Positions 31,222 through 39,521 of a DNA stretch of 64,000 nt are shown one piece after another. The stretch is from Halobacteriales archaeon QS_4_70_19. Lineage in GTDB: Archaea; Halobacteriota; Halobacteria; Halobacteriales; Haloarculaceae. Location of the stretch: the NCBI GenBank assembly GCA_003020985.1, contig PXRM01000036.1, positions 1 through 64,000 on the forward strand, written 5' to 3'. The notes beneath the pieces are model-generated. The model had not been told where the DNA came from, did no database searches, and saw only the letters and a program-made list of their open reading frames with translations. Numbering within the stretch: position 1 is the first letter of the stretch; the number at the start of each line of letters is the position of its first letter. The translations under genes and the position numbers were made by a program.

Positions 31222-31473
31222 TTAGACGACGAAGATGGTGACCAGCGCGAGGATCACGAGCGTCTCCGGTAGCACCGTGAGGATGAGCCCGCGACCGAAC
31301 ATGTCGTCGTCCTCGGCGATGGCACCGACGGCGGCGGCACCGATACCGCGCTCCGCGTACCCCGCACCGAAGGCAGCCAGCCCGACCGCGAGGGCGGCGG
31401 CGGCCGTCTTCGGGATGGCCGGCTCTGAGCTCTGCAGTACGAACGTCGCGAACGCCGTGATGAGTTCCAGCAT
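31222..31473 (-). CDS. atpK: A-type ATP synthase proteolipid (c-ring) subunit
   Basis: 83 residues, two transmembrane helices: AAALAVGLAAFGAGYAERGI and LILTVLPETLVILALVTIF. The Glu in LPETLVI is the ion-carrying carboxylate. ATG 31473 (MLELITAFATF) gives a normal short lead. A 294-bp spacer separates it from atpI, longer than any other gap in the ATP synthase genes upstream of atpB, and may hold a promoter for extra expression of this high-copy subunit. Confidence 0.9.
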   Translation of the reverse strand: MLELITAFATFVLQSSEPAIPKTAAAALAVGLAAFGAGYAERGIGAAAVGAIAEDDDMFGRGLILTVLPETLVILALVTIFVV

Positions 31474-31767
31474 TTTTGAGGTTCCTCCGTGATTGTCGCT
31501 TCCGAACAGGCGGCCATCCGGACAGCCAGCCAATAAAACTTCTCAAACCCGGTCGCTGGACTCTCCACGGTAGCGTGCCTCACGGACCGGAATCGGACGG
31601 AACCACCACCGGGCACCGGCCTAGCCGGCCGTGGCACCGGCTTTTCTCACGAATCAACCGTATTTCAGAGTAAGGAGATTACTATTCGTATAGAAACGCG
31701 TTTTCCGGTCGTAGCAGCTGATTATCACCTCGTACCGGGGGAGAACGGGGAAACGAGGCTCGGAGCG
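31474..31767. other. Spacer between atpI and atpK
   Basis: 294 bp with no gene. An AT-rich island at ~31655-31730 contrasts with the surrounding GC-rich DNA. In transcription direction it precedes atpK, so an internal promoter or processing site is possible; no clear hairpin was found. Confidence 0.4.
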
Positions 31768-33964
31768 TCAGTCGCTCCCGGCGAACCGGGTCTCGTAGCC
31801 GAACGGCTCGTACTCCTCGCCGCCGCCCTCGTAGAACTTCCCGAAGAACTCGACGTACTCGAGACGCACGGCCTGCAGGCCGGCGCTCGTGATGCCGAGC
31901 GCGAGGACGAGCAGGTGCCCGACGACGAGGATGACGATGCCGCCCAGCGCCGCGGCGATGCCGCCGTGGAGCAGCCCGCCGAACATCACCTCGACGACGG
32001 GTTCACCGTGGTAGACACCCTTGTCGGCGTAGTACGCCGGGGAGTGGCTCGTGCCGAAGTGCCAGGCGAGGCCGTGTCCGGTCTCGGTGACGAATACGCC
32101 GAAGAACAGCAGGTTGACGACGAACGCCATCCCCGCCTTCGCCAGCAGCACCGCGGCCAGCCGGGTGTACGACAGGACGTTGACGAGCACGTTGAGGAAC
32201 TCGACGCCCTCGATGGGTTCGCCCGCGACGAGCAGCACGAGTCCGATGGCGAACACCGCGAGCCCGACGAGCCCGACCTCCGGCGCGAAGCCGGCGAAGC
32301 CGAGATCGAACGGATGCCCGTTGAAGACGGCCTTCTCCGGGTTCACGAGCAGGTCCGGCGCGTTGCCGGAGGCCCCGGCGAAAATCCACGTCCACAGCCC
32401 GAACATCATCATGAGCCAGGAGCCGGACTCAAGCATCGCGTCCTTGAACCCGTGCGAGAGGTTCTGGTAGAAGTCGAAAATCCAGCCCACCATCAGGTGG
32501 AGGATGCCGGCCAGCAGGCTCACGACGAGCCAGCCGAGCGCGTAGTCGGCGTGTTCGGGCGAGAGACCCTTGTGCAGCGGCGGGCTGCCGCCGAACGATG
32601 GCCGTGAAGATACCGGAGGCGATGCCGACGCCACCCAGCGACCGGATGATGTCGGAGTCGAACTGCGTCAGCAGCAGCGCGCCGAGCGCGATGTACAGCA
32701 GCCCGTAGCCCAGGTCGCCGATCATGAACCCGAAGAACACCGGGAACGTCAGGAACAGGATCACCGACGGGTCGAGCTCGCTGTACTTCGGCCGGTTGAT
32801 GACCTCGACCAGCGACTCGAACGACTTCACCGGGCCGGGGTTGTCCTGGACGACCGGCGGGCTGGAGTGGGACATCGCCACGTCCGCGCCGCCGTCGGCC
32901 TCCGTGACGGTGGCCGAGCCACCGTCCGCGGCGATCTCCTCCCCGCCGTCCGCGGCGGCCGGCTCGCCGACGCCGCCGCCGGCCCCTTCGGTGATCTCCT
33001 CGGAGTCGTGGGCGTGGCCGTGCTCGTCGTACTCGGCCACCTCGAGCAGGTCCACGTCGACGTGGTCGCCGACGGCCTCCTGCAGCCCGTCGGCAAGGTC
33101 CACGTACTCCTCGTACGGGAGCCAGCCCTCGGCGACGAAGGCGTTCTCCGTCGTCGCGAAGGAGAGCGGCGCCTCGGCCTTCTGGACCTGGACGGCGAGC
33201 CTCTCCTCGGCGGCCAGCAGGAAGCCACCGACCTCCGCGCGGAGCTCGTCGAGCCGGTCCTCGGTGGTCGCGAGCTTCGACTCCAGCTCGCGCTCGCGTT
33301 GCTCCAGCCGCTCGACGTACGATTCGGGGCTGACCTGCTCGCCCCCCGACCCGGGGTCGGGGACCTCGGCGGCCGTGAACTGCGCGCCGACCAGCGCGTC
33401 CGTGATGTCGACGGCCGGGTAGGCGAACACCGCCAGCGCGTCGCTCTCGTCGGTGGCGAAGATTTCGTAGCGCTCGACGTCGGGCTCCTCCGCCAGCGCC
33501 GCCCCGACTGCGGCCTCGTCACCCTCGCCGACCGCCACGGAGAGGGTGTCGTAGCCGCCCAGCAGGTCCAGGTCGATGCCCAGGTCGACGAACGGGCGGA
33601 TCGCCTCCAGCTGCTCCTCGACGCTCCGGAGTTCGTCGGTCAGCTCGTCGCGCCGGTCGTCGAGGTCGTTCACCTGCTCGCGGACCTCCTCGATCTCGGC
33701 GTAGAGGTCGTCCGGGAGGACCGGCTGGGCCTCGGCGTCGGACTCGTCGACGCCCAGTACCGACTCGAGCGAGCGGACCGTCACCAGCGCCTCGGAGGCG
33801 CGGTCGGCGCCCTGCTGCGGGGTGCCGGGCTCGAACCCCTCCCAGCCGCCGTCGTAGTCGGTCAGGTGGAGGAGGTTGAGGTCGTGGGCCGTCTCGATGA
33901 CGTCGTCGACGACCGCCTCGGATCCCGTCACCGAGACCCGGCCCATCTTCTCAGGTCTGAGCAT
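31768..33964 (-). pseudogene. atpI: A-type ATP synthase subunit I (a subunit), frameshifted with internal deletion
   Basis: From 33964 the frame encodes the cytoplasmic domain of subunit I (coiled coils ~70-130 and 225-260, then an acidic insertion) and the first TM helices to GGVGIASGIFTA. Near 32600 the frame breaks and continues elsewhere from GGSPPLHKGLSPEHADYALG through the remaining helices, including NVLSYTRLAAVLLAKAGMAF with the essential Arg, to the stop at 31768. Roughly 20 residues expected here (the FGVLYGE-type loop) are missing. The subunit is essential for ion flow, so a true null would inactivate the enzyme. An assembly error is at least as likely. Confidence 0.8.
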
Positions 33965-34283
33965 CGACCGCCTCCTCGAACAGGTCCACCACGTGTTCGA
34001 CCGCCTCCTCCGTCCGCTCCTCGGCGCGGGCCTGCAGCTTCTCGCGGTCGGCCTCGCCCTCCGCGATGATGGCCTCGCGCTCCTCCTCGATCTCCTCGCG
34101 GGCCTGCGCGAGTCGTTCCTGCTGCATCTCCTCGGCCGCCTCGCGCGCTTCCTCGCGGATCGCTTCGGCCCGCGTCCGGGCCTCGTCGATCCGCCCGTCG
34201 CGGTCGGCCTCCGCCTCTTCGACGATGTCGTCGGCCTCGCGTTCGGCCTCCTTGACTCGGTCGAGAACTTCCGGCCTGGCCAT
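33951..34283 (-). CDS. atpH: A-type ATP synthase subunit H (peripheral stalk)
   Basis: A 110-residue, almost entirely coiled-coil protein: MARPEVLDRVKEAEREADDI, heptad-like Ala/Glu/Arg repeats, then EEAVEHVVDLFEEAV. It is the partner of AtpE in the outer stalk. ATG 34283 chosen as the start of the coiled coil. Its end overlaps the atpI start by 14 bp. First gene of the operon; an AT-rich box (34311-34316) ~30 nt upstream is the likely promoter. Confidence 0.88.
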   Translation of the reverse strand: MARPEVLDRVKEAEREADDIVEEAEADRDGRIDEARTRAEAIREEAREAAEEMQQERLAQAREEIEEEREAIIAEGEADREKLQARAEERTEEAVEHVVDLFEEAVDAQT

Positions 34284-34943
34284 GTCTATCGGTGGGGGCT
34301 TCGGAACTAGCGTATTTGGTAGTTGCGAAACCGCGAGTCGGAGCGAGACGGCGGCCGGGTGCTCGTCCGAGGCGACTACTTCGACGGAACCCGCCACCAC
34401 GACGGGGACTGCTACGAAGCCCTCGCGCTCTCGACTCGGTGGCCTCGCTGCGCTCCTCGCTCCCCGCGGTCGCTGCGGTGCTTGTGTCGGTCGCCGTCGT
34501 CGAGCGGCTTTTCCCCGGGTCGCGCGGGCTCACCCGCAAGGGGTTCGCCACGCGCTCCCGGCCGGGGAGCGGTTGCTCGGCCGGCCGGTTCCGGAGCCAG
34601 GAAGCGCGCGGGCGCTCCCGTGGAGGCCGCGACCAGGGCGGGGCTCCGGCCCGCTTGCAGTCGGGCGCAGCCCGACGACGCAGGGAGCGGGCCGGAACAC
34701 CCCGGCGCCCGCGCGGGGAGGTGTGGGGACGCTAGCGCCCCGCCGGAGCCACCACGCCCGAACGCTCGGCCGAACCGGCAACAGAGTGGGGACTTCCAGC
34801 AGAAGTTTGCCGGCGTCACTGCCATTTCGAGGAGAGCTGGTGAGAGCCATACAACCACCATATCAAGAGAACAGCATCACTACACCACACACAACCCAAT
34901 AATGCTCGCAGTATATGTCGAAAGTGGGATTCAGATACACTAC
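34284..34943. other. Intergenic stretch: GC-rich repeat-like block plus AT-rich tail
   Basis: 660 bp between atpH and pcm. The first ~40 bp hold the atpH promoter. From ~34430 to ~34750 the DNA is extremely GC-rich with many short inverted repeats (for example GGCCGGCCGG and GCAGCCCG-like tracts) and open frames on most strands, none with normal amino-acid use. From ~34830 it becomes AT-rich. It resembles decayed or repetitive intergenic DNA; no IS end, tRNA or gene was recognised. Confidence 0.4.
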
Positions 34944-35696
34944 CTACAACTTCCGGTCCCAGTCGATCCACTCCTGCTCCCAGCCCTTCCGCCGCTCCGC
35001 CGCGCGGCGCGCGTGCTCGCGGTCCTCGCGGACGGTGCGGTTGCGCTCGACGGTCGTCGCCTGCTCGCCCTCGACCAGCATCGGCGCGAAGGCGGTCGTA
35101 CCGAGGCGTTCGACCGTCTCGAACCCCCCGCCGTCGGGCGAGACGACCGTCAGCGTCTGCTCGCCGCCGCCCAGCGGGACCACCAGCCGGCCGTCGGGCA
35201 CGAGCTGGCGGAGCAACTGCCGGGGCGGCTCGATGGCGGCGGCCTCGACCAGCACGCGGTCGTACGGGGCGTACTCGGGGAGGCCCTCGGCGCCGTCGCG
35301 GCAGTCGACCAGCACCTCGTCGTAGCCCGCCTCCGCCAGGTTGGCGCGTGCCTCGTACACCAGCCGCCGGTCGATGTCGACGGCGTGGACGTGGCGGGCG
35401 CCCGCGAGTTCCGCGCACACCGCGGCCGTGTAGCCGATGCCCGCGCCGACGACGAGCACCTCGTTGCCGGGCTCGGGAGCGAGCGCCTCGACGAGCCGCG
35501 CGGCCATCGAGGGGGCCAGTACCCGCGTCCCGTGGCGCTCGAACGAGCGGTCGGCGTACGCGCTGCGCTCGTCGTCCAGGAACGCCTCCCGCGGGACCGC
35601 CCGCATCGCGACGCTCACGGACGCCGACCGCACGCAGCGCTTGGCCTCGTGTTCGAGGCTGTCGACCATGTCGTCCCGGAGCACCGCGGGGTCCAT
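34944..35696 (-). CDS. pcm: Protein-L-isoaspartate O-methyltransferase family protein
   Basis: 250 residues. Rossmann methyltransferase with the SAM loop VLVVGAGIGYTAAVCAELAG, DIDRRLVYEARANL (ribose-binding acid) and the PCMT-type PDGRLVVPLGGGEQTLTVV. An N-terminal helical lid carries VPREAFLDDERSAYADRSF. It transfers methyl from SAM to damaged isoaspartyl residues for repair. The C-terminus is extended by a Trp-rich helix. Haloarchaea often carry two Pcm-like genes, so the exact substrate is uncertain. A TATA-like box lies ~25 nt upstream. Confidence 0.82.
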   Translation of the reverse strand: MDPAVLRDDMVDSLEHEAKRCVRSASVSVAMRAVPREAFLDDERSAYADRSFERHGTRVLAPSMAARLVEALAPEPGNEVLVVGAGIGYTAAVCAELAGARHVHAVDIDRRLVYEARANLAEAGYDEVLVDCRDGAEGLPEYAPYDRVLVEAAAIEPPRQLLRQLVPDGRLVVPLGGGEQTLTVVSPDGGGFETVERLGTTAFAPMLVEGEQATTVERNRTVREDREHARRAAERRKGWEQEWIDWDRKL

Positions 35697-35716
35697 ACGC
35701 CCGGAATGTGGTCACG

Positions 35717-35729
35717 GGGCTTGAATCCC
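35717..35729 (-). promoter_or_regulatory. pcm promoter, TATA-like box
   Basis: On the minus strand GGGATTCAAGCCC lies 21-33 nt before the pcm ATG, sharing its 12-bp core with the serB promoter. This fits a leaderless or near-leaderless transcript. Confidence 0.45.
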
Positions 35730-35762
35730 GCGGCCACCCCCTCCGACCGCAGTCGGGTGGTT

Positions 35763-36545
35763 TCAGGGGTCGAGCGGACCGCTCGTGGCGTGACGGAGTC
35801 GCTCGCCCGCCAGCCGGGCCTCGACGGCACGGCGCTCGTGGGGCGTGTTGACGTTCCGACGCCAGCCGCGCAGCCGGACGGTCTCGACGCGCCCCTCGCG
35901 GGCGAGCCGCGCGATGGCGTCGGAGAGTTCGACCTCGCCGGTGGCCCCGGGCTCGACGGCGCGGCAGGCGTCGAAGATGGCGGGCGCGAACGCGAAACAG
36001 CCCGTCTGCACCAGCCGGGAGGGTGGCGAGTCCGGTTTCTCCACCACGTCCGCCACCCGCCCGTCGTCGTCGGTCGTCACCACCCCGACGCGGCGGGCGG
36101 CCTCGCGGGAGATCCGTTCGACGAGGAGGACGGCGTCCGCGTCCGTCTCGCGCCGGCGCGCGAGCAGCCGCCGGACGTTCGCCGCGCCGCCCGGCTCGCG
36201 GCCGAAGACGTTGTCGGCGTTCAGGTGGACGAAGGGCCCCTCCACGGCCGGCTCCGCACAGGCCAGCGCGTCCGCCAGCCCGCGCTGCTCGGGCTGCTCG
36301 ACGTACGTCAGCGGGAGCCCCCCGTACGCGTCGCCGAGGCGGTCGCGGATGCGGTCCCCGCGGTGGCCGACCACCACGACGGCCCCGTCCACGACGGGAC
36401 GGACGGCGTCGAGCGCGTGCGCGAGCAGCGGCCGCCCCGCGACGGGCACCAGCGGCTTCGGGCGCGAGGCGAGGAGTCGGCCTCGCCCGCCCGTCAGCGG
36501 GCCCATCCGGGTTCCGCGGCCGGCGGCTGGAAACACGGCCTGCAC
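35763..36545 (-). CDS. Sugar-phosphate nucleotidyltransferase
   Basis: A 260-residue GT-A fold enzyme of the RmlA/GalU-like group. It begins (GTG) QAVFPAAGRGTRMGPLT (signature), then KPLVPVAGRPLLAHALD, the metal/nucleotide segment HLNADNVFG and VVEKPDSPPSRLVQTGCFAF. It activates a sugar-1-phosphate with an NTP, probably for cell-surface glycans. The GTG at 36545 is chosen because the signature starts 4 residues later. Divergent from truA with 71 bp between the starts. The sugar and base specificity cannot be read. Confidence 0.8.
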   Translation of the reverse strand: MQAVFPAAGRGTRMGPLTGGRGRLLASRPKPLVPVAGRPLLAHALDAVRPVVDGAVVVVGHRGDRIRDRLGDAYGGLPLTYVEQPEQRGLADALACAEPAVEGPFVHLNADNVFGREPGGAANVRRLLARRRETDADAVLLVERISREAARRVGVVTTDDDGRVADVVEKPDSPPSRLVQTGCFAFAPAIFDACRAVEPGATGEVELSDAIARLAREGRVETVRLRGWRRNVNTPHERRAVEARLAGERLRHATSGPLDP

Positions 36546-36616
36546 GGTGGCCGCGAGACGACGCGCCCGCAAAGCAGTACCGGCGTGTTTTGGCCCCCGG
36601 GAGCGAACGGGAGCGC

Positions 36617-37480
36617 GTGAGTGACGAGACGGGCCGCACCCGGCGGGCGTTCCGGGTCGCCTACGACGGCACCGCGTACCGGGGGTTCCAGCGCCAGCCC
36701 CACGGCGACACCGTCGAGGACGCCCTGCTCGACGGGCTCTGCCGGCTCGACGTCCTCGACGGCGGCCCCGACCCGGCGGGTGACAGCCGCGGGACGCCAC
36801 CCGGCTGGGCCGCCGCCGGACGGACCGATCGGGGCGTCTCGGCGGTCGCCCAGACCGTCGCGTTCGACGCCCCCGGGTGGCTGACGCCGCGCGCGTTCTG
36901 CGGCGAACTCCCGGGCGACGTGCGCGTCCACGCCAGCGCCGACGCGCCCGCGGACTTCCACGCCACCCACGACGCCCGCGAGCGCAGCTACGAGTACCAC
37001 CTCCACGCGCCCGAGGCCGACGACGACGCCGTCCGCCGGGCGTGCGACCGACTCTCCGGGGAGGTCGACCTGCACGACCTGAGTGCGGACCCCCGCGGCG
37101 ACCGGACCCGGCGGGACCTCTCGCTGTCGGCCACGCGCGACGGCGCCTACCTCCTGCTCCGCGCGAGCGCCGGCGGCTTCCCGCGGGAGTGCGTCCGCCG
37201 GGCAGCATCGCTGGTCGCCGCGGTCGGAGCCGGGGAGCGCGACCTCGCGTTCGTCGACCGGGTGCTGGCCGCCGAGCCGCTGGACGGCCCGGACGGCGTC
37301 CCCGCGGCCCCGCCCGAGCCGCTGGTGCTCGCCGGCGTCGACTACCCGGACCTGGCGTTCACCGTGGACCACGAGGCCGCCGCCACCGCCTGGACGGTCT
37401 TCGAGCGGCGGCGGGTCGAGCGGACGACGGGTGCGCGGGTGGCCGAGCAGCTACGACGGGGCGCCTCGCGGGACGCCTGA
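36617..37480 (+). CDS. truA: tRNA pseudouridine synthase A
   Basis: 287 residues. TruA fold with FRVAYDGTAYRGFQRQP at the N-terminus, the catalytic Asp71 in GRTDRGVSAVAQ, and the C-terminal half FHATHDARERSYEYHL with ASGGFPRECVRR-like RNA contacts. It isomerises uridines 38-40 of tRNA. The GTG at 36617 places a short acidic lead before the fold. Complete; no frame break. Confidence 0.9.
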   Translation: MSDETGRTRRAFRVAYDGTAYRGFQRQPHGDTVEDALLDGLCRLDVLDGGPDPAGDSRGTPPGWAAAGRTDRGVSAVAQTVAFDAPGWLTPRAFCGELPGDVRVHASADAPADFHATHDARERSYEYHLHAPEADDDAVRRACDRLSGEVDLHDLSADPRGDRTRRDLSLSATRDGAYLLLRASAGGFPRECVRRAASLVAAVGAGERDLAFVDRVLAAEPLDGPDGVPAAPPEPLVLAGVDYPDLAFTVDHEAAATAWTVFERRRVERTTGARVAEQLRRGASRDA

Positions 37481-37492
37481 CGGGCTCCTGCG

Positions 37493-38362
37493 CTACCCCG
37501 TGGAACCGTCCGTACTTCCCGAGTTCGGGCCGGAGGCGTTTTCGACCCACTGCGGCTGCTGAACGGTCGTATTTCCGACACCGACGAATCTGACACGGTC
37601 GGTGACAGTCACCGTCGTGCCTCCGTCCCGGGTCGTCTCACTCCCTCGCCATTTCGCCGGATAACGAACTGCGTACTGTCTGACCAGGCCGTTAGACGTG
37701 ACGGTCGCGGTCGCAGTCGCATCGGCCAGAGGTGGCCCGACCTCCAGTCTGGAGGGACCTGGCGTTCCGGCTGTCGTCATGCGGTACGTCCACCGTTCGT
37801 TGCTACTATTCGGAGTAACGACCCGTGTCGGGGTTCCCGGGTACTCCCCATCGAGCCCGAATTCAGGGGTCGTCCACTCCTGCAGGATTCCCTCGGCATC
37901 CGCACGGGTTCGGTTCCGATACTGGGTGTCGTCGTCCGTCAGGAGGCGGGAAACTGCCCTGTCGTCGGTCACCCATAGTGTATACCGGTACCGGGACGAC
38001 TGCCCCGTTCCGTCTCCCGGCGAGTCGATGATTACGACCATCCGGCGCCGCTCGGGCCCGACCTTGGCGGTCATCCGGAAGCGTGCTGCGATCGTCCCGT
38101 TCTGATAAACGGCGGTTTCGTTCACCCGCCGTGTGTACGACACACCGTCGAGACGCTCTCGGTGGTCGTCGAGCAATGCCGCAACGTTCGGTTCGGCCGT
38201 CCGCCATGCATCGGGGGCGTCCTCGGGAACTGGAACGGGTGTTACGGTATCGGAGGTCGGCCCCGGTTGGGGGCCGTTCTGAAGGCCACTACAGCCAGTA
38301 ACTAACAGAATTCCGACGAGCAACAACGGGACGCCAACCCGCCATCGAGGACGATCGATCAC
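37493..38362 (-). CDS. DUF7537/LolA-like lipoprotein
   Basis: 289 residues with a signal peptide and lipobox LVTGC, then a beta-rich LolA-like domain (VSYTRRVNETAVYQNG, RYRYTLWVTDDRAVSRLL). C-terminal strands VTDRVRFVGVGNTTV. Membrane-anchored outside the cell; function unknown. It starts 6 bp after the stop of the cysteine-rich Tat protein, so the two form an operon. If that protein were a toxin, this surface protein would be a candidate for its immunity factor, but this is only an inference. Confidence 0.65.
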   Translation of the reverse strand: MIDRPRWRVGVPLLLVGILLVTGCSGLQNGPQPGPTSDTVTPVPVPEDAPDAWRTAEPNVAALLDDHRERLDGVSYTRRVNETAVYQNGTIAARFRMTAKVGPERRRMVVIIDSPGDGTGQSSRYRYTLWVTDDRAVSRLLTDDDTQYRNRTRADAEGILQEWTTPEFGLDGEYPGTPTRVVTPNSSNERWTYRMTTAGTPGPSRLEVGPPLADATATATVTSNGLVRQYAVRYPAKWRGSETTRDGGTTVTVTDRVRFVGVGNTTVQQPQWVENASGPNSGSTDGSTG

Positions 38363-38368
38363 TGGTGT

Positions 38369-39019
38369 CTATCCACAGTAGGGACCGCAGTCAGTGGTGC
38401 AGGTTCGATCAAGCGTCTCGCAGTCCGTGCTTCCGTCAGGGTTCTGGCAGCACCGTTTTTCCGTCTCGTACCGCCCGTCACAGTTCGGTTCACACTCAGG
38501 TGTTGGAGCCTTACAGATACAGTAGTCCTCGCAGGTGGTCTCGCGATAGCAGGGTCGGAACAGAGTCCTGTCGAGAGAGCCGGATTCGACCTCGTACCGG
38601 TAGCTCTCCGATTCGGTATCCTGATAGATAAAAACGTCATCAGCCTGTGGGAGCACGTGAAGACGAAGCGTCACCGCGGCTGTCTCCCTCTCGGCGACGA
38701 TGTGCGCTGTTGGGACGCCGTCGTGGAGGTCCGGGAATGATTTGATGTCATCGAATCCGTCGACGTTCGCGGGGACGTCGATCCCTTTCGCCGCTAGCTT
38801 CTCCCGAATCGGCCCGCCGTACTCCTTAAGTGCTCGACTGATTGCCTCGGGTCTGTTGAACGCAGCGGCCGCGCTCTTCATTTCGCGTGCGGTTTCCCGC
38901 GCACTCTTCTCATCGGACCCAGCAGCTGCAGAGCCCGAGATAGCTGCCAACCCCAGTGAACCAGCACCGACACTTTTCAACACTGATCGACGGTCGATTT
39001 TATCTCTTCTGTCTCTCAC
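38369..39019 (-). CDS. Tat-secreted protein with cysteine-rich C-terminal domain
   Basis: 216 residues. A Tat signal (KIDRRSVLKSVGAG with a hydrophobic stretch ending near AAAGS) leads to a helical middle (~35-80), a beta-rich part, and a ~60-residue C-terminal domain with 12 Cys (CYRETTCEDYCICK, CEPNC, a CC pair, DCETLDRTCTTDCGPYC). An even Cys count suggests disulfides formed outside the cell. The layout (Tat leader, long N-domain, Cys-rich tail) parallels halocin C8 precursors, but the Cys spacing differs. No family is assigned. The region is AT-richer than the core genome, a sign of transfer. Confidence 0.6.
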   Translation of the reverse strand: MRDRRDKIDRRSVLKSVGAGSLGLAAISGSAAAGSDEKSARETAREMKSAAAAFNRPEAISRALKEYGGPIREKLAAKGIDVPANVDGFDDIKSFPDLHDGVPTAHIVAERETAAVTLRLHVLPQADDVFIYQDTESESYRYEVESGSLDRTLFRPCYRETTCEDYCICKAPTPECEPNCDGRYETEKRCCQNPDGSTDCETLDRTCTTDCGPYCG

Positions 39020-39521
39020 GGCGTGCAGAATATTTTCACCCTATTACATGTACATGATGCCGTAGATTAAGGGCATTTGAAGTGGAAGATAGTATGTGTT
39101 TACCTCATAAACTGCAGTACGGCAAAGTTCTGGGGACGGCCGGATTCATCGCACAACGGCGTAGTGTCATCGGTGCCGACGCTGTCTGGTGATTTCCGTA
39201 TTAGCCGCTCAGCGACCGCATTTATAATTACTATTTCGCCCCTAATTTCGGACGTTTCAGGGGCTTGAGGAGGGCCTCCGTGGGGATAAACACATACGAA
39301 GTGGAAAAGTGAATAAAATACGAATCGTAAGTGGACCTTACTGTGATTCACTTTTCAGCCCGAAGGAAGAGGAAGCCGTGACTGTCCCGGGGAAGCCATT
39401 GAAGCACATAGCCAAGACGGGAGGAGCGAAACTAGTGTCGGATTATGGACCAGAGGGTCAGGGATAGAATCAACGATCAATGGACCACCTCGAATCGCTT
39501 CGAACGGGAGATGTACCGGAG
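39020..39521. other. AT-rich intergenic stretch
   Basis: 502 bp, among the lowest-GC sequence in the window. No convincing gene on either strand. Contains the promoter side of the cysteine-rich protein gene and a large hairpin (39304-39356). It may be the remnant of an insertion sequence. Confidence 0.45.
39304..39356. repeat. 53-bp hairpin (inverted repeat)
   Basis: GAAAAGTGAAT (39304-39314) and ATTCACTTTTC (39346-39356) are perfect 11-bp inverted repeats; the loop holds a second stem GTAAG/CTTAC. Such subterminal palindromes occur in IS200/IS605-type ends and related palindrome elements; a terminator is the alternative. Confidence 0.5.

Noticed and set aside
39100-39351. An 83-codon minus-strand frame in the AT-rich island
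   Set aside because: It overlaps the hairpin and lacks acidic or domain character; likely chance.
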